From GCA-2733415 sp965178655 (GTDB taxonomy: Bacteria; Bacteroidota; Bacteroidia; Flavobacteriales; Flavobacteriaceae), in NCBI GenBank assembly GCA_965178655.1, contig OZ238266.1, forward strand, positions 1,488,001 through 1,552,000: a stretch of DNA of 64,000 nt, in the 5' to 3' direction. The notes beneath the pieces were generated by a model, which did not search any database, had not been told where the DNA came from, and worked only from the letters and a program-made list of their open reading frames with translations. Shown here piece after piece: positions 28,178-39,366 of the stretch (its first letter is position 1; the number at the start of each line of letters is the position of its first letter). Made by a program: the position numbers and the translations under genes.

Positions 28178-28254
28178 GGGGGATTAGCTCAGCTGGCTAG
28201 AGCGCCTGCCTTGCACGCAGGAGGTCATCGGTTCGACTCCGATATTCTCCACCA
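28178..28254 (+). tRNA. tRNA-Ala (anticodon TGC)
   Basis: 77 nt with CCA encoded. Acceptor GGGGGAT pairs with ATTCTCC using two G-T wobbles; anticodon loop CTTGCAC carries TGC; T arm ends TTCGACTCC. The encoded CCA differs from the tRNA-Ile next to it. Confidence 0.97.
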
Positions 28255-28349
28255 TTCTTTAGGTTTTTTATTATTTGAATAAGATGTAATGTTTTTATTA
28301 TTATCTGAAAGAATATAAGGGGCTGTTTTAACGAGAAAAACGTTCATTG

Positions 28350-28370
28350 ACATATTGAGATTAAAAAACA
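28350..28370 (+). other. 23S precursor processing stem, 5' strand
   Basis: Starts ACATATTGAGAT and runs into TAAAAAACA. It is complementary to 31335-31356 over about 21 bp with a single bulged base, so it should form the pre-23S stem cut by RNase III. Confidence 0.7.
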
Positions 28371-28470
28371 CGAGCGATAGCTAGGGCTAGGACCTAGTTA
28401 TCAAACAAATTTAATAAGAATAATAGAGCATACGTATTATACATCGTTGTATAGTATGTGTGGTAATAAG

Positions 28471-31310
<2,840 letters not shown>

Positions 31311-31334
31311 TTGCTCTTTTCTTATTATAATAAC

Positions 31335-31356
31335 TGTTTTTTATATCTCAATATGT
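31335..31356 (+). other. 23S precursor processing stem, 3' strand
   Basis: Begins TGTTTTTTATATCTC and ends AATATGT; pairs with 28350-28370. It lies 25 bp past the 23S end. Confidence 0.7.
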
Positions 31357-31455
31357 TAACTTATTAGCAGCTAAGCTGTAAGGAGTTAGTAAAATAACGA
31401 AAAGCGAATAGTAGTAACTAATCGCTAATCTCTAAAGACTAAATCCTAAAAATAT

Positions 31456-31562
31456 AAGGTGGTTATAGCAATGGGGCTCACCTCTTACCTTTCCGAACAG
31501 AGAAGTTAAGCCCATTAGCGCCGATGGTACTGCAGTTATGTGGGAGAGTAGGTCGCCGCCTT
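31456..31562 (+). rRNA. rrf: 5S ribosomal RNA
   Basis: AAGGTGGTTATAGC at the 5' end pairs with GTCGCCGCCTT at the 3' end; CCGAACAGAGAAGTTAAGCC is the conserved 5S core. About 107 nt. It closes the single rRNA operon of the window, 145 bp after 23S. Confidence 0.97.
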
Positions 31563-31566
31563 CTTT

Positions 31567-31604
31567 AAAACCTCAATATCAATATGATATTGAGGTTTTT
31601 TTTT
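31567..31604 (+). terminator. rRNA operon terminator
   Basis: AAAACCTCAATATC, loop AATAT, GATATTGAGGTTTT, followed by more T: 14 bp stem 5 bp after 5S. The 128 bp beyond (31605-31732) holds nothing I can support. Confidence 0.95.
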
Positions 31605-31732
31605 GACCTTTTTTTAAAAATGAATACTTCATTATACTTATAGGAAGATCCATATACACGCATTGTTTGTGACATGTACATCTGCTGCAACTTTCTTTAT
31701 GGATATAGTAGCGTTATTTAAAATGAATAAAT

Positions 31733-31767
31733 AAAAAACCCTATACTTTTTAAGTATAGGGTTTTTT
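31733..31767. terminator. Symmetrical hairpin left of the IS, probably the former hemD terminator
   Basis: AAAAAACCCTATACTT, loop TTT, AAGTATAGGGTTTTTT: 16 bp arms, active on either strand. Without the IS and one target duplicate it would begin 19 bp after the hemD stop codon, the normal distance for hemD's (minus strand) terminator. Confidence 0.88.
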
Positions 31768-31819
31768 ATATTTAAATTGTCCCGTCCTGAAATAGCGTTA
31801 CACATAAAAACGTTAAAAA

Positions 31820-32251
31820 ATGGAAAACAACCCCGAACGCTATATAAAGCGTACTCAGAAAGACTATTCAATGTCTTTAAAACTACAAATTGTTCAAGAG
31901 ATTGAACAAGGAGAATTAAGCACCACAGGAGCTGTTCGTAAATATGGTATCCAAGCACGTTCAACAATTGTTAGTTGGCTCCGAAAATATGGTACCTTTG
32001 ATTGGGAAAACCAAACACCATCAAATATGCCAAAAACTCCTGAACAAAAACTACTTGAATTAGAACAAGAAAATCGTCTACTAAAAAAGCAAAAAGCCCA
32101 CTTAGAGCATCAGGTCTCACGAGCAGACAAAAAAGCAATCATTTTTGACATGATGATTGATTTAGCGGAAAAAGAATATAATATTTCTATCAGAAAAAAC
32201 TCCAAACCCGGGTTATCAACACCTTCAAAGAAGAACACAAAGAAACAATAG
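31820..32251 (+). CDS. IS3-family transposase OrfA (DNA-binding part)
   Basis: 143 residues. Helix-turn-helix in residues ~15-60 (SLKLQIVQEIEQGELSTTGA ... STIVSWLRKYG), which binds the IS ends, and a leucine-zipper-like coiled coil at ~75-110 (LLELEQENRLLKKQKAHLE) for dimerisation. Alone it usually acts as a regulator; with OrfB by frameshift at 32194-32200 it makes the active transposase. Confidence 0.93.
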   Translation: MENNPERYIKRTQKDYSMSLKLQIVQEIEQGELSTTGAVRKYGIQARSTIVSWLRKYGTFDWENQTPSNMPKTPEQKLLELEQENRLLKKQKAHLEHQVSRADKKAIIFDMMIDLAEKEYNISIRKNSKPGLSTPSKKNTKKQ

Positions 32252-33144
32252 TTTCTACCTGTGAATTACTCGGGGTTAGCAGGCAGGTATATTATAGAGC
32301 TAATCAATCAAGAAAAAAGCGGCGAATAAAAGCTCAAAAAGTAATAGAAATGGTTAAAGAAATAAGAATGAAAATGCCCAAATTAGGTACACGTAAATTA
32401 TATAATAAACTAGAAGATCCTTTGAAAGAGATTGGTGTTGGTAGAGACAGGCTCTTTGCTATACTTAAGGCAAACCATATGCTTATAAAACCAAAGAAGC
32501 AGTATCATGTTACAACCAATTCATATCATAGGTTTTACAAACATCAAAACCTCATTAGTGCAACAACACCCTCAAGACCTGAACAGATTTGGGTGTCAGA
32601 CATTACCTATATAGGAAACAGAAAGAACCCTATGTATTTAGCATTAATCACAGATGCTTATTCCAAGAAAATAGTTGGATATGATGTGTCTGATAGTCTG
32701 TGTGTAAAAGGAACTACACGTGCTTTAGATAAAGCTGTTAAAAATAGAATATATAAACAAGAAGCGTTGATACACCACTCTGATAGAGGTATTCAATACT
32801 GTTCTAATGAATATCAAAAATTATTAGATAAATTTGACATACAACCTAGTATGACTCAAAAATATGATCCCTATGAAAACGCAATAGCTGAAAGAATTAA
32901 TGGCATTTTAAAGCAAGAATTTGATATTAACAAGTATAATCTAAACCTTGATATAATTAAAAAATTAGTAAAAAACGCAATAGAAATATACAATAAGGAT
33001 AGACCACACTTATCAAATTCAATGTTGACTCCTGAACAAATGCACAAACAAAGAAGACTGAAAATTAAAACCTATAAACAAAAAAAGAGAGTAACAAAAA
33101 TGAATTTGCTACCCTCTAATAATTTAAATATCTTAGCCCAATAA
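32182..33144 (+). CDS. IS3-family transposase OrfB (DDE integrase domain)
   Basis: The frame is open from 32182, and the natural product begins at the frameshift (L codon at 32200), giving FKEEHKETIVSTCELLGVSR, typical of OrfB. The ATG at 32350 is inside the domain and would lose this. The rve integrase core has all three acidic residues: D in VSDITYIG, D in HHSDRGIQYC and E in NAIAERINGILK with about 35 residues between the last two. It cuts and joins the DNA ends. It ends 27 bp before the right IS end. Confidence 0.93.
   Translation, partial: YFYQKKLQTRVINTFKEEHKETIVSTCELLGVSRQVYYRANQSRKKRRIKAQKVIEMVKEIRMKMPKLGTRKLYNKLEDPLKEIGVGRDRLFAILKANHMLIKPKKQYHVTTNSYHRFYKHQNLISATTPSRPEQIWVSDITYIGNRKNPMYLALITDAYSKKIVGYDVSDSLCVKGTTRALDKAVKNRIYKQEALIHHSDRGIQYCSNEYQKLLDKFDIQPSMTQKYDPYENAIAERINGILKQEFDINKYNLNLDIIKKLVKNAIEIYNKDRPHLSNSMLTPEQMHKQRRLKIKTYKQKKRVTKMNLLPSNNLNILAQ
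32194..32200 (+). other. Programmed -1 frameshift site A AAA AAC
   Basis: In the orfA frame the codons are AGA AAA AAC, giving the classical slippery heptamer A-AAA-AAC. A slip by -1 enters the orfB frame, open from 32182. The self-complementary AACCCGGGTT five bases downstream could help pausing. Confidence 0.85.
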
Positions 33145-33183
33145 TCTGTATCGGTTATTTAGGACGAGACAAATTTTTTAAAG

Positions 33184-33927
33184 CTACTTGTTAGCCTCAG
33201 TAATATATCTTTTAAGCGCCATGGTCATTGATGGGCTTTCTGGTGATGGTGCTTTAATATCAATACGCAAACCTGCCTCAGTAGCAGCTTTTACGGTAGT
33301 GTTTCCAAACACAGCAATTCGAGTGTCGTTTTGTTTAAAGTTTGGGAAATTCTTTAATAAAGAATCAATACCTGAAGGGCTGAAGAATACTAGAATGTCA
33401 TAGTATACATTTTCCAAGTCAGATAAATCACTAACTACGGTTTTATAAAGCGTCGCTTTTGTCCAAGTGACAGATAATTCATCTAATGTTGTTGGTATTA
33501 GTGACTTTAATTTATCTGATGAGGGTAAAAGAAAACTCTCGGTTTTATATTTCTTAATCAAAGGAACCAATTCAGGAAAAGTTCTCTTCCCTACATAAAT
33601 TTTTCGTTTACGATATACAACATATTTTTGTAAATAAAAGGCTATTGCTTCTGACTGACAAAAATATTTCATACTATCAGGTACTTTAAAACGCATTTCT
33701 TCTGCAATTCTAAAGTAATGATCTACGGCATTTCTACTGGTTAAGATTACAGCAGTATATTGGCTAAAATCAATTTTTTGTCTTCGAATGTCTTTCGCTT
33801 CTATCCCTTCTACATGAATAAAAGATCTAAAGTCAACGGTTACCTTTTGTCGTTCTGCCAAATCAAAATATGGCGAATTTTCAACTTTTGGTGCCGGTTG
33901 AGATACTAAGATCGTTTTCACTTTCAT
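33184..33927 (-). CDS. hemD: Uroporphyrinogen-III synthase HemD
   Basis: 247 residues, cytoplasmic. Closes hydroxymethylbilane to uroporphyrinogen III in heme and siroheme synthesis. The family is weakly conserved; seen are the two-lobed alpha/beta pattern, VILTSRNAVDHYF and VFFSPSGIDSLL, and the late GNTTVKAATEAGL, the usual HemD signatures. It is second in a leftward pair with the DUF4271 gene (12 bp gap), a standard flavobacterial pairing. The IS3 right end lies only 12 bp past its stop, so its transcript should now run into the IS. Confidence 0.9.
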   Translation of the reverse strand: MKVKTILVSQPAPKVENSPYFDLAERQKVTVDFRSFIHVEGIEAKDIRRQKIDFSQYTAVILTSRNAVDHYFRIAEEMRFKVPDSMKYFCQSEAIAFYLQKYVVYRKRKIYVGKRTFPELVPLIKKYKTESFLLPSSDKLKSLIPTTLDELSVTWTKATLYKTVVSDLSDLENVYYDILVFFSPSGIDSLLKNFPNFKQNDTRIAVFGNTTVKAATEAGLRIDIKAPSPESPSMTMALKRYITEANK

Positions 33928-33939
33928 ACGCTCAGATTT

Positions 33940-34593
33940 TTAAAAATTCGTTACTACTAAATACCCTCCAATTAATATAGGAGCTATTTCGAGAGCGCAA
34001 AGATACAAAATAAAATAAAACCAGTGCTTTAAAATTAGTTTTTGATTGTATCGTATCACAATTAAAATACTTAGTAGATAGCAAGTTATGATAGTTCCAA
34101 TACAGATATAGCTTATAAAAAGGCTAGGGAGTATAGTTTTGGAGATAAATAATAATGTTATTGGGCTAATTAAAATACTACTGAACGACAGTATGCTCTG
34201 TTTTTGAAATAGAATTTTAGAAAAAAAGATTGGCATATCTATAATTTCGACAACTACTCTTTTAATAAAAAAGAGCCCAGTAAGAAAGCCAATTATCAGG
34301 AATAAAATCCAAAAAAACGAGTAATTATTTTCGGGGTCAAGCCCTTGTGTAGCTATGTAAATAAACACTGCACTATTTAAACTAAAGAAAAGTAAAACTA
34401 GAAGCGTGAAAAAGCGTTGTTTTTTATCGATTTTTTGATATACTAAAAAATACTTCCCATTGATAAAGTTTTTAATAAAATCAAGAAATTGTTGCGGATA
34501 TAAAACTTTAACACTCGTAATTAGTATGAGTAATCCTAACAAGATAGATGTATATAGCTGTGCGTGCTCAGTATTTCTTATAAAGAATTCCAT
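33940..34593 (-). CDS. DUF4271 membrane protein
   Basis: 217 residues from the ATG at 34593; a TTG nine bases upstream would add three residues but is less likely. It has about six hydrophobic segments and KR-rich loops, so it is an inner-membrane protein. DUF4271 proteins sit next to hemD throughout Bacteroidota; the function is unknown. It shares a promoter with hemD and is divergent from the sugar transferase gene at 34731. Confidence 0.85.
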   Translation of the reverse strand: MEFFIRNTEHAQLYTSILLGLLILITSVKVLYPQQFLDFIKNFINGKYFLVYQKIDKKQRFFTLLVLLFFSLNSAVFIYIATQGLDPENNYSFFWILFLIIGFLTGLFFIKRVVVEIIDMPIFFSKILFQKQSILSFSSILISPITLLFISKTILPSLFISYICIGTIITCYLLSILIVIRYNQKLILKHWFYFILYLCALEIAPILIGGYLVVTNF

Positions 34594-34715
34594 TGAAAGC
34601 AAAACTACTCTTTTTAAAGGAATAATGTTCTTTAAATTCTTAATTGATGTTTGATTCCTTAATTGACTTGTATTAATTTAAGAAGATATTAGTATTTTAA
34701 AAAAATTAAATAGCG

Positions 34716-34723
34716 TATTTTTG
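34716..34723 (+). promoter_or_regulatory. -7 promoter element, near-leaderless gene
   Basis: TATTTTTG fits TAnnTTTG. The ATG follows at 34731, 8 bp later, so the transcript would have almost no leader. A clear -33 element is not obvious. Confidence 0.55.
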
Positions 34724-34730
34724 TGGCTCT

Positions 34731-35459
34731 ATGGGAACTACTTTAGTCATTATACCTACCTATAATGAAATTGAAAATATTGAATTGATTATAAGGGCTA
34801 CATTTATGGAAATGCCAGCAACAGATATACTTATAATTGATGATAAATCTACTGATGGTACTGCAAGAAAAGTTTTACAACTACAAGAAGATTATACAGG
34901 GCATTTGTTCTTAGAGCAACGGTCAGGAAAATTTGGATTAGGAACAGCGTATATACACGGGTTTAAATGGGCGCTTTCTAAATCATATGAATATATATTT
35001 GAGATGGATGCTGATTTTTCACACAATCCTTCAGATTTGAAAAAATTATATAGCGCTTGCCATGTAGATGGGGCAGACCTAGCAATAGGTTCGAGGTATA
35101 AAACAGGGGTAAATGTTGTAAACTGGCCAATGAATAGAGTATTACTGTCTTATTTTGCATCAAAATATGTGCAACTTATTACACGAATGCCAATTAATGA
35201 TGCTACTGCGGGATTTATATGCTATAAAAGAAAAGTGCTTGAAAGTATAAACTTAGAGTCCATTCAATTTATAGGTTATGCTTTTCAAATAGAAATGAAA
35301 TTTAAGGCATACAGTAAAGGTTTTGAGTTAAAAGAAGTACCTGTTATCTTTACAGATAGGACTAGAGGAAAATCTAAAATGAATAGTTCAATTATTTCCG
35401 AAGCGGTATTTGGAATAATAAAAATGAAAATAAAAAGCATGTTTGCTTCAAAAAAATAA
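34731..35459 (+). CDS. Polyprenol-phosphate mannose synthase-like glycosyltransferase (GT2)
   Basis: 242 residues. GT-A fold family 2: VIIPTYNEIENIELII at the N-terminus, the nucleotide-binding IIDDKSTDGT, the metal-binding EMDADFSHNP and DRTRGKSKM near the end are all as in dolichol-phosphate mannose synthases. It would move mannose from GDP-mannose to a polyprenyl phosphate at the cytoplasmic membrane face; it has no membrane anchor. Conserved in Flavobacteriia in front of dihydroorotase; only 3 bp from it, so same operon. Confidence 0.93.
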   Translation: MGTTLVIIPTYNEIENIELIIRATFMEMPATDILIIDDKSTDGTARKVLQLQEDYTGHLFLEQRSGKFGLGTAYIHGFKWALSKSYEYIFEMDADFSHNPSDLKKLYSACHVDGADLAIGSRYKTGVNVVNWPMNRVLLSYFASKYVQLITRMPINDATAGFICYKRKVLESINLESIQFIGYAFQIEMKFKAYSKGFELKEVPVIFTDRTRGKSKMNSSIISEAVFGIIKMKIKSMFASKK

Positions 35460-35462
35460 AAA

Positions 35463-36803
35463 ATGAATAAAGTACTTATTAAGAACGCGAAAATTGTAAA
35501 TGAAAATAAAATTTTTCAAGGAGATGTTTATGTTGAAGGAAATTATATTGTTGAAGTATCAGAACAAATAAGCGTAAAATCACCAGATGTAGTTGTTTTT
35601 GACGCAGAGGGAGAGTATCTCATACCGGGTATAATTGATGATCAGGTTCATTTTAGAGAGCCAGGTTTAACTCATAAAGCAACGATTGAAACAGAATCAA
35701 GAGCTGCAATAGCTGGTGGGATCACATCTTTTATTGAAATGCCCAATACAAACCCACAATCTACAACAGTTGTTGAGTTAGAAAAGAAATTTGATATAGC
35801 TAATGAAACATCATATGCTAACTATTCTTTTATGTTTGGAGGTACTAATGATAATCTGGAAGAAATAGCTAAGGTAGATCCAAAAAACGTAGCTGCAATT
35901 AAGTTATTTTTAGGGTCATCTACAGGAAATATGTTGGTTGATAACGAAGAAGTGCTTGAAAAAATATTTTCAAGTACAGATATGCTTATCGCAGTACATT
36001 GCGAAGACGAAGCTACTGTTAGAAGAAATACCGCGGAATATGTTGCTAAGTACGGTGATGATATTCCAATGAAATATCATCCAATAATTAGAAGCGAGGA
36101 AGCATGTTATTTGTCATCTTCAAAAGCAATTGCTTTAGCAAAAAAAACAGGCGCAAGACTGCATGTTTTTCATTTGTCTACAGGTAAAGAAACGGCATTA
36201 TTTACCAATAAAATTCCGTTAGAAGAGAAGAAGATTACAGCTGAAGTTTGTGTGCATCATTTATGGTTTACAGATAAGGATTACGATAAAAAAGGAACGT
36301 TAATCAAGTGGAATCCAGCAGTAAAAACACAGGCAGATAAAGATGCTTTATGGGAAGCATTATTAGATGATAGAATTGATGTAATTGCAACAGATCATGC
36401 ACCACACACTAAAGAAGAAAAAAACAATCCATATACTAAAGCACCTTCTGGAGGGCCGTTAGTACAACATGCTTTAGTGAGCATGTTAGAAGCTTATCAT
36501 GATGGAAAAATTGGCTTGGAGAAGATTGTAGAGAAAATGTGCCATAATCCTGCAAAACTCTTTAAAGTAGAGAAAAGAGGGTATATAAAGGAAGGTTATT
36601 TTGCAGATATGGTCTTGGTAGACTTAAATAAACCATGGACAGTAACTAGTGACAATATTTTTTACAAGTGTGGTTGGTCTCCTTTTGAGGGGAATACTTT
36701 TAAGTCTAGAGTGTCACATACATTTTTAAATGGGCATTTGGTGTATAAGAACTTTAATTTTACCGAAGGAAAAAAAGGTATGCGTTTAACTTTTGACAGA
36801 TAA
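35463..36803 (+). CDS. pyrC: Dihydroorotase (class I-like)
   Basis: 446 residues. Amidohydrolase, third step of pyrimidine synthesis. Seen: the N-terminal DDQVHFREPG (59-68) in place of the usual D-x-H-V-H-x-R-E-P-G, so the first metal His is Gln61; the bridging Lys in AIKLFLGSSTG, His in IAVHCEDE, His in HVFHLST and the catalytic Asp in TDHAPHT are intact. Length is normal. It is followed by the DUF4296 gene after 3 bp. A hydantoinase or allantoinase is less likely given the context and motifs. Confidence 0.9.
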   Translation: MNKVLIKNAKIVNENKIFQGDVYVEGNYIVEVSEQISVKSPDVVVFDAEGEYLIPGIIDDQVHFREPGLTHKATIETESRAAIAGGITSFIEMPNTNPQSTTVVELEKKFDIANETSYANYSFMFGGTNDNLEEIAKVDPKNVAAIKLFLGSSTGNMLVDNEEVLEKIFSSTDMLIAVHCEDEATVRRNTAEYVAKYGDDIPMKYHPIIRSEEACYLSSSKAIALAKKTGARLHVFHLSTGKETALFTNKIPLEEKKITAEVCVHHLWFTDKDYDKKGTLIKWNPAVKTQADKDALWEALLDDRIDVIATDHAPHTKEEKNNPYTKAPSGGPLVQHALVSMLEAYHDGKIGLEKIVEKMCHNPAKLFKVEKRGYIKEGYFADMVLVDLNKPWTVTSDNIFYKCGWSPFEGNTFKSRVSHTFLNGHLVYKNFNFTEGKKGMRLTFDR

Positions 36804-36806
36804 GAG

Positions 36807-37286
36807 ATGTATAGAGTTGTTATATTGTTATTATTGTTTTTAGTGTCTTGTGATAAGAATTTTGATACACCAAAACCGGATGTCGTTATTCCTGCTCAGG
36901 TTATGGAGGACATTATGTATGATATTAAAATTCTAAAAGCCGTTAAGAATAAACGATACAAGATTTATAGTGACAATAACATACAAGTAGCGCCATATAT
37001 TTATGAAAAATATGCTATAGATAGCACATTGTTACGTGAGAATATTGCATATTATTCAACATTGACGTTTGAAAAAAGAATGTTATCAGCTAATAATATT
37101 AATGATAGAATTCAATTAAAGATGGGGTTGCTAGAAAAAGAAATTAAGGTAAATGATAGTATTCGTAAAAGAAATGATAGCCTTAAGAATCCTCAAGAAA
37201 AATATAAGAGTAGTGTAAGTCCTCCTGATTTTTTAATAAAAAAGCGTCTGCAAAAAAAACGTAGAAAATTTAGTAACGCCCAATAG
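36807..37286 (+). CDS. DUF4296 lipoprotein
   Basis: 159 residues. Lipobox FLVSC with Cys at about residue 15 and Asp at +2, so a lipoprotein of inner or outer membrane. Predicted helical, highly charged tail (KKRLQKKRRKF). DUF4296 of unknown function, always near pyrC in flavobacteria. It is convergent with murI, with a 6 bp gap and no terminator of note. Confidence 0.88.
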   Translation: MYRVVILLLLFLVSCDKNFDTPKPDVVIPAQVMEDIMYDIKILKAVKNKRYKIYSDNNIQVAPYIYEKYAIDSTLLRENIAYYSTLTFEKRMLSANNINDRIQLKMGLLEKEIKVNDSIRKRNDSLKNPQEKYKSSVSPPDFLIKKRLQKKRRKFSNAQ

Positions 37287-37292
37287 GCTGAA

Positions 37293-38069
37293 CTAAAAAT
37301 CAAGTTTTTTAACAGAAAATTTTTCTTGAAGTATTGTTGAAATTGAAGTATTGTCTTTGTTTGTGTAAAACAAGCAGCTGGCCTTATGTTGAGGTCTATT
37401 TTTTTTATTCACGATGCTTTTTTCTACTTGTGTGGCTACGGCTTTTCCAGAATCTATAATTTGGATGTGTTCAGGTAATATTTTTTGTATTTGCGGAATT
37501 AAAAAAGGGTAGTGAGAGCATCCTAAAACTAAATAATCAATATTCCTTTTTATCATAGGGTCTAAGTACTGTTCTAGAAGCTCAGTAGTTTCAAGGCTGT
37601 CTTTTTTACCTTCTTCAATAAGCTCAACTAGTCCAGTTCCTGTTTGCTCAATAATAGTACTACTGTTGGCATATAGCTCAGCGGTATTGTGAAATAGATC
37701 ACTACTCAGCGTTCCTTTAGTGGCTAAAATCCCTATTGTTTTTGTTTTGGAATTGAGTGCAGCAGGCTTTATAGCGGGTTCAATACCAACAAAAGAAACA
37801 CTGTAGTTCTCTCGGAGGTATTGTATGGCATTTGTAGTAGCAGTATTACAGGCTACTACAATTAATTTGCAGCCCTTATTAATTAAGAATTCGGTGTTTT
37901 TTACACACAAATCAATAATGTCTTGTTTGTTTTTTTGTCCGTATGGGGCATTTTTACTATCTGCCAAGTAAATAGTATCCTCATGAGGTAGCTTTTTGTG
38001 GATTTCTTTCCAGATGGAAAGACCGCCAACGCCAGAGTCAAATATGCCTATAGGATTTTTGTTTATCAT
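37293..38069 (-). CDS. murI: Glutamate racemase MurI
   Basis: 258 residues. Makes D-glutamate for peptidoglycan. The paired catalytic cysteines lie in VACNTATTNA and LGCSHYPF; the start IGIFDSGVGGLSI is the family signature. A standard-length cytoplasmic enzyme. Separated from the upstream clpX by 52 bp filled with the clpX terminator. Confidence 0.96.
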   Translation of the reverse strand: MINKNPIGIFDSGVGGLSIWKEIHKKLPHEDTIYLADSKNAPYGQKNKQDIIDLCVKNTEFLINKGCKLIVVACNTATTNAIQYLRENYSVSFVGIEPAIKPAALNSKTKTIGILATKGTLSSDLFHNTAELYANSSTIIEQTGTGLVELIEEGKKDSLETTELLEQYLDPMIKRNIDYLVLGCSHYPFLIPQIQKILPEHIQIIDSGKAVATQVEKSIVNKKNRPQHKASCLFYTNKDNTSISTILQEKFSVKKLDF

Positions 38070-38072
38070 ATT

Positions 38073-38114
38073 AAAAAAAATGTCATTACAAGGGTAAATA
38101 TTGTAATGACATTT
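38073..38114 (-). terminator. clpPX terminator
   Basis: On the minus strand AAATGTCATTACAA, loop TATTTACCC, TTGTAATGACATTT then a T tract. 14 bp arms directly after clpX; murI starts 3 bp beyond. Confidence 0.88.
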
Positions 38115-38121
38115 GGTGTTT

Positions 38122-39354
38122 TTAAGAAACTGCTTTGAGTTTCTTTATAATTGATTTTGTAAGTTTCTCTTCGGCATATGTTTTGTTTACCTCTAGTTTT
38201 TTGTCTTCACTACTAGGTAATTCAAACATGGCATCTGTTAAGATAGATTCACATAACGAACGCAGTCCTCTTGCGCCTAATTTATATTCTAACGCTTTAG
38301 TTACAATGTACTCAAGTGCATCATCAGTGATATTAAACTCAATATCATCCATTGCAAATAGTTTTTGATATTGCTTTATAATAGCATTCTTAGGCTCTGT
38401 TAAAATAGCCCTTAATGTTTTGCTGTCTAACGGATTCATATGTGTTAACACAGGTAAACGACCAATAATTTCAGGGATTAATCCAAAATCTTTAATGTCT
38501 TTTGGAATGATGTATTGTAGTAAGTTTTCTTGGTCGATACTGTCTTCATCTTTAGATGCGCTATATCCAACTGCTTGCATGTTTAATCGTTTAGTAATGG
38601 CTTTTTCTATGCCATCAAAAGCGCCACCTGCAATAAATAAAATATTTTCGGTATTTACCGAAATAAATTTTTGGTCAGGGTGTTTTCTTCCTCCTTTTGG
38701 AGGAACGTTTACAGAAGTTCCTTCTAATAATTTTAATAGTGCTTGCTGTACACCTTCACCAGAGACGTCTCTTGTTATAGAAGGGTTGTCGCTTTTACGT
38801 GCAATTTTATCAATTTCATCAATAAAAACAATTCCTTTTTCTGCTTTTTCAAGGTTATAGTCGGCGGCTTGTAATAGTCGAGTTAAAATGGTTTCTACAT
38901 CTTCTCCTACATATCCAGCTTGGGTTAATACTGTAGCATCAACAATTGCCAAAGGAATGTTTAACATTTTAGCAATGGTTTTTGCCATTAATGTTTTACC
39001 GGTTCCTGTTTGTCCAACCATGATGATATTACTTTTTTGAATTTCAATATCGTCTTCATTTTTTGGTTGAAGGAGTCTTTTGTAGTGATTATACACTGCT
39101 ACGGAGAGTACTTTTTTACTGGAGCTTTGGCCAATAATATACTCGTCTAAAAAGCTTTTAATGTCTTTTGGTTTACGTAGTTTAAGTTCTTCAGACAGCG
39201 CTTGCTGATCGTCTTCTGAGGTTTCTTCTAAAACAATACCATTTGCTTGCTCAATACATTTGTCGCATATATGTGCGTCCATTCCAGCAATTAAAAGCGC
39301 TGTTTCTGGTTTTTTTCTGCCGCAAAATGAGCATGATAATTCTTCGTTTTCCAT
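38122..39354 (-). CDS. clpX: ClpX, ATPase subunit of Clp protease
   Basis: 410 residues. N-terminal zinc-binding domain with CSFCGRKK and CDKC (four Cys), then AAA+ core with Walker A GQTGTGKT, Walker B IVFIDEIDKIA and the sensor arginine region. Unfolds tagged proteins for ClpP. Starts 12 bp after clpP stop, so one operon. Confidence 0.98.
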   Translation of the reverse strand: MENEELSCSFCGRKKPETALLIAGMDAHICDKCIEQANGIVLEETSEDDQQALSEELKLRKPKDIKSFLDEYIIGQSSSKKVLSVAVYNHYKRLLQPKNEDDIEIQKSNIIMVGQTGTGKTLMAKTIAKMLNIPLAIVDATVLTQAGYVGEDVETILTRLLQAADYNLEKAEKGIVFIDEIDKIARKSDNPSITRDVSGEGVQQALLKLLEGTSVNVPPKGGRKHPDQKFISVNTENILFIAGGAFDGIEKAITKRLNMQAVGYSASKDEDSIDQENLLQYIIPKDIKDFGLIPEIIGRLPVLTHMNPLDSKTLRAILTEPKNAIIKQYQKLFAMDDIEFNITDDALEYIVTKALEYKLGARGLRSLCESILTDAMFELPSSEDKKLEVNKTYAEEKLTKSIIKKLKAVS

Positions 39355-39366
39355 GGGGTATTTGTA

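Larger units (their letters stand above)
31778..33171 (+). mobile_element. IS3-family insertion sequence, complete
   Basis: 1394 bp. Ends are imperfect inverted repeats: left TGTCCCGTCCTGAAATAGCG, right (reverse complement) TGTCTCGTCCTAAATAACCG, about 20 of 27 bases equal. A 3 bp direct repeat AAT flanks it at 31775-31777 and 33172-33174, as expected for IS3 transposition. It codes for orfA and orfB joined by a -1 frameshift site. Both frames are intact and the target repeats are perfect, so it is probably young and may still move. Confidence 0.93.

Noticed and set aside
31638..31967. Minus-strand ORF across the IS left end
   Set aside because: It crosses the hairpin terminator and the IS border, so cannot be an old gene; no domain seen.
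31778..33171. Composite transposon or prophage
   Set aside because: Only one IS with its own transposase and 3 bp target repeats; no cargo or phage genes.
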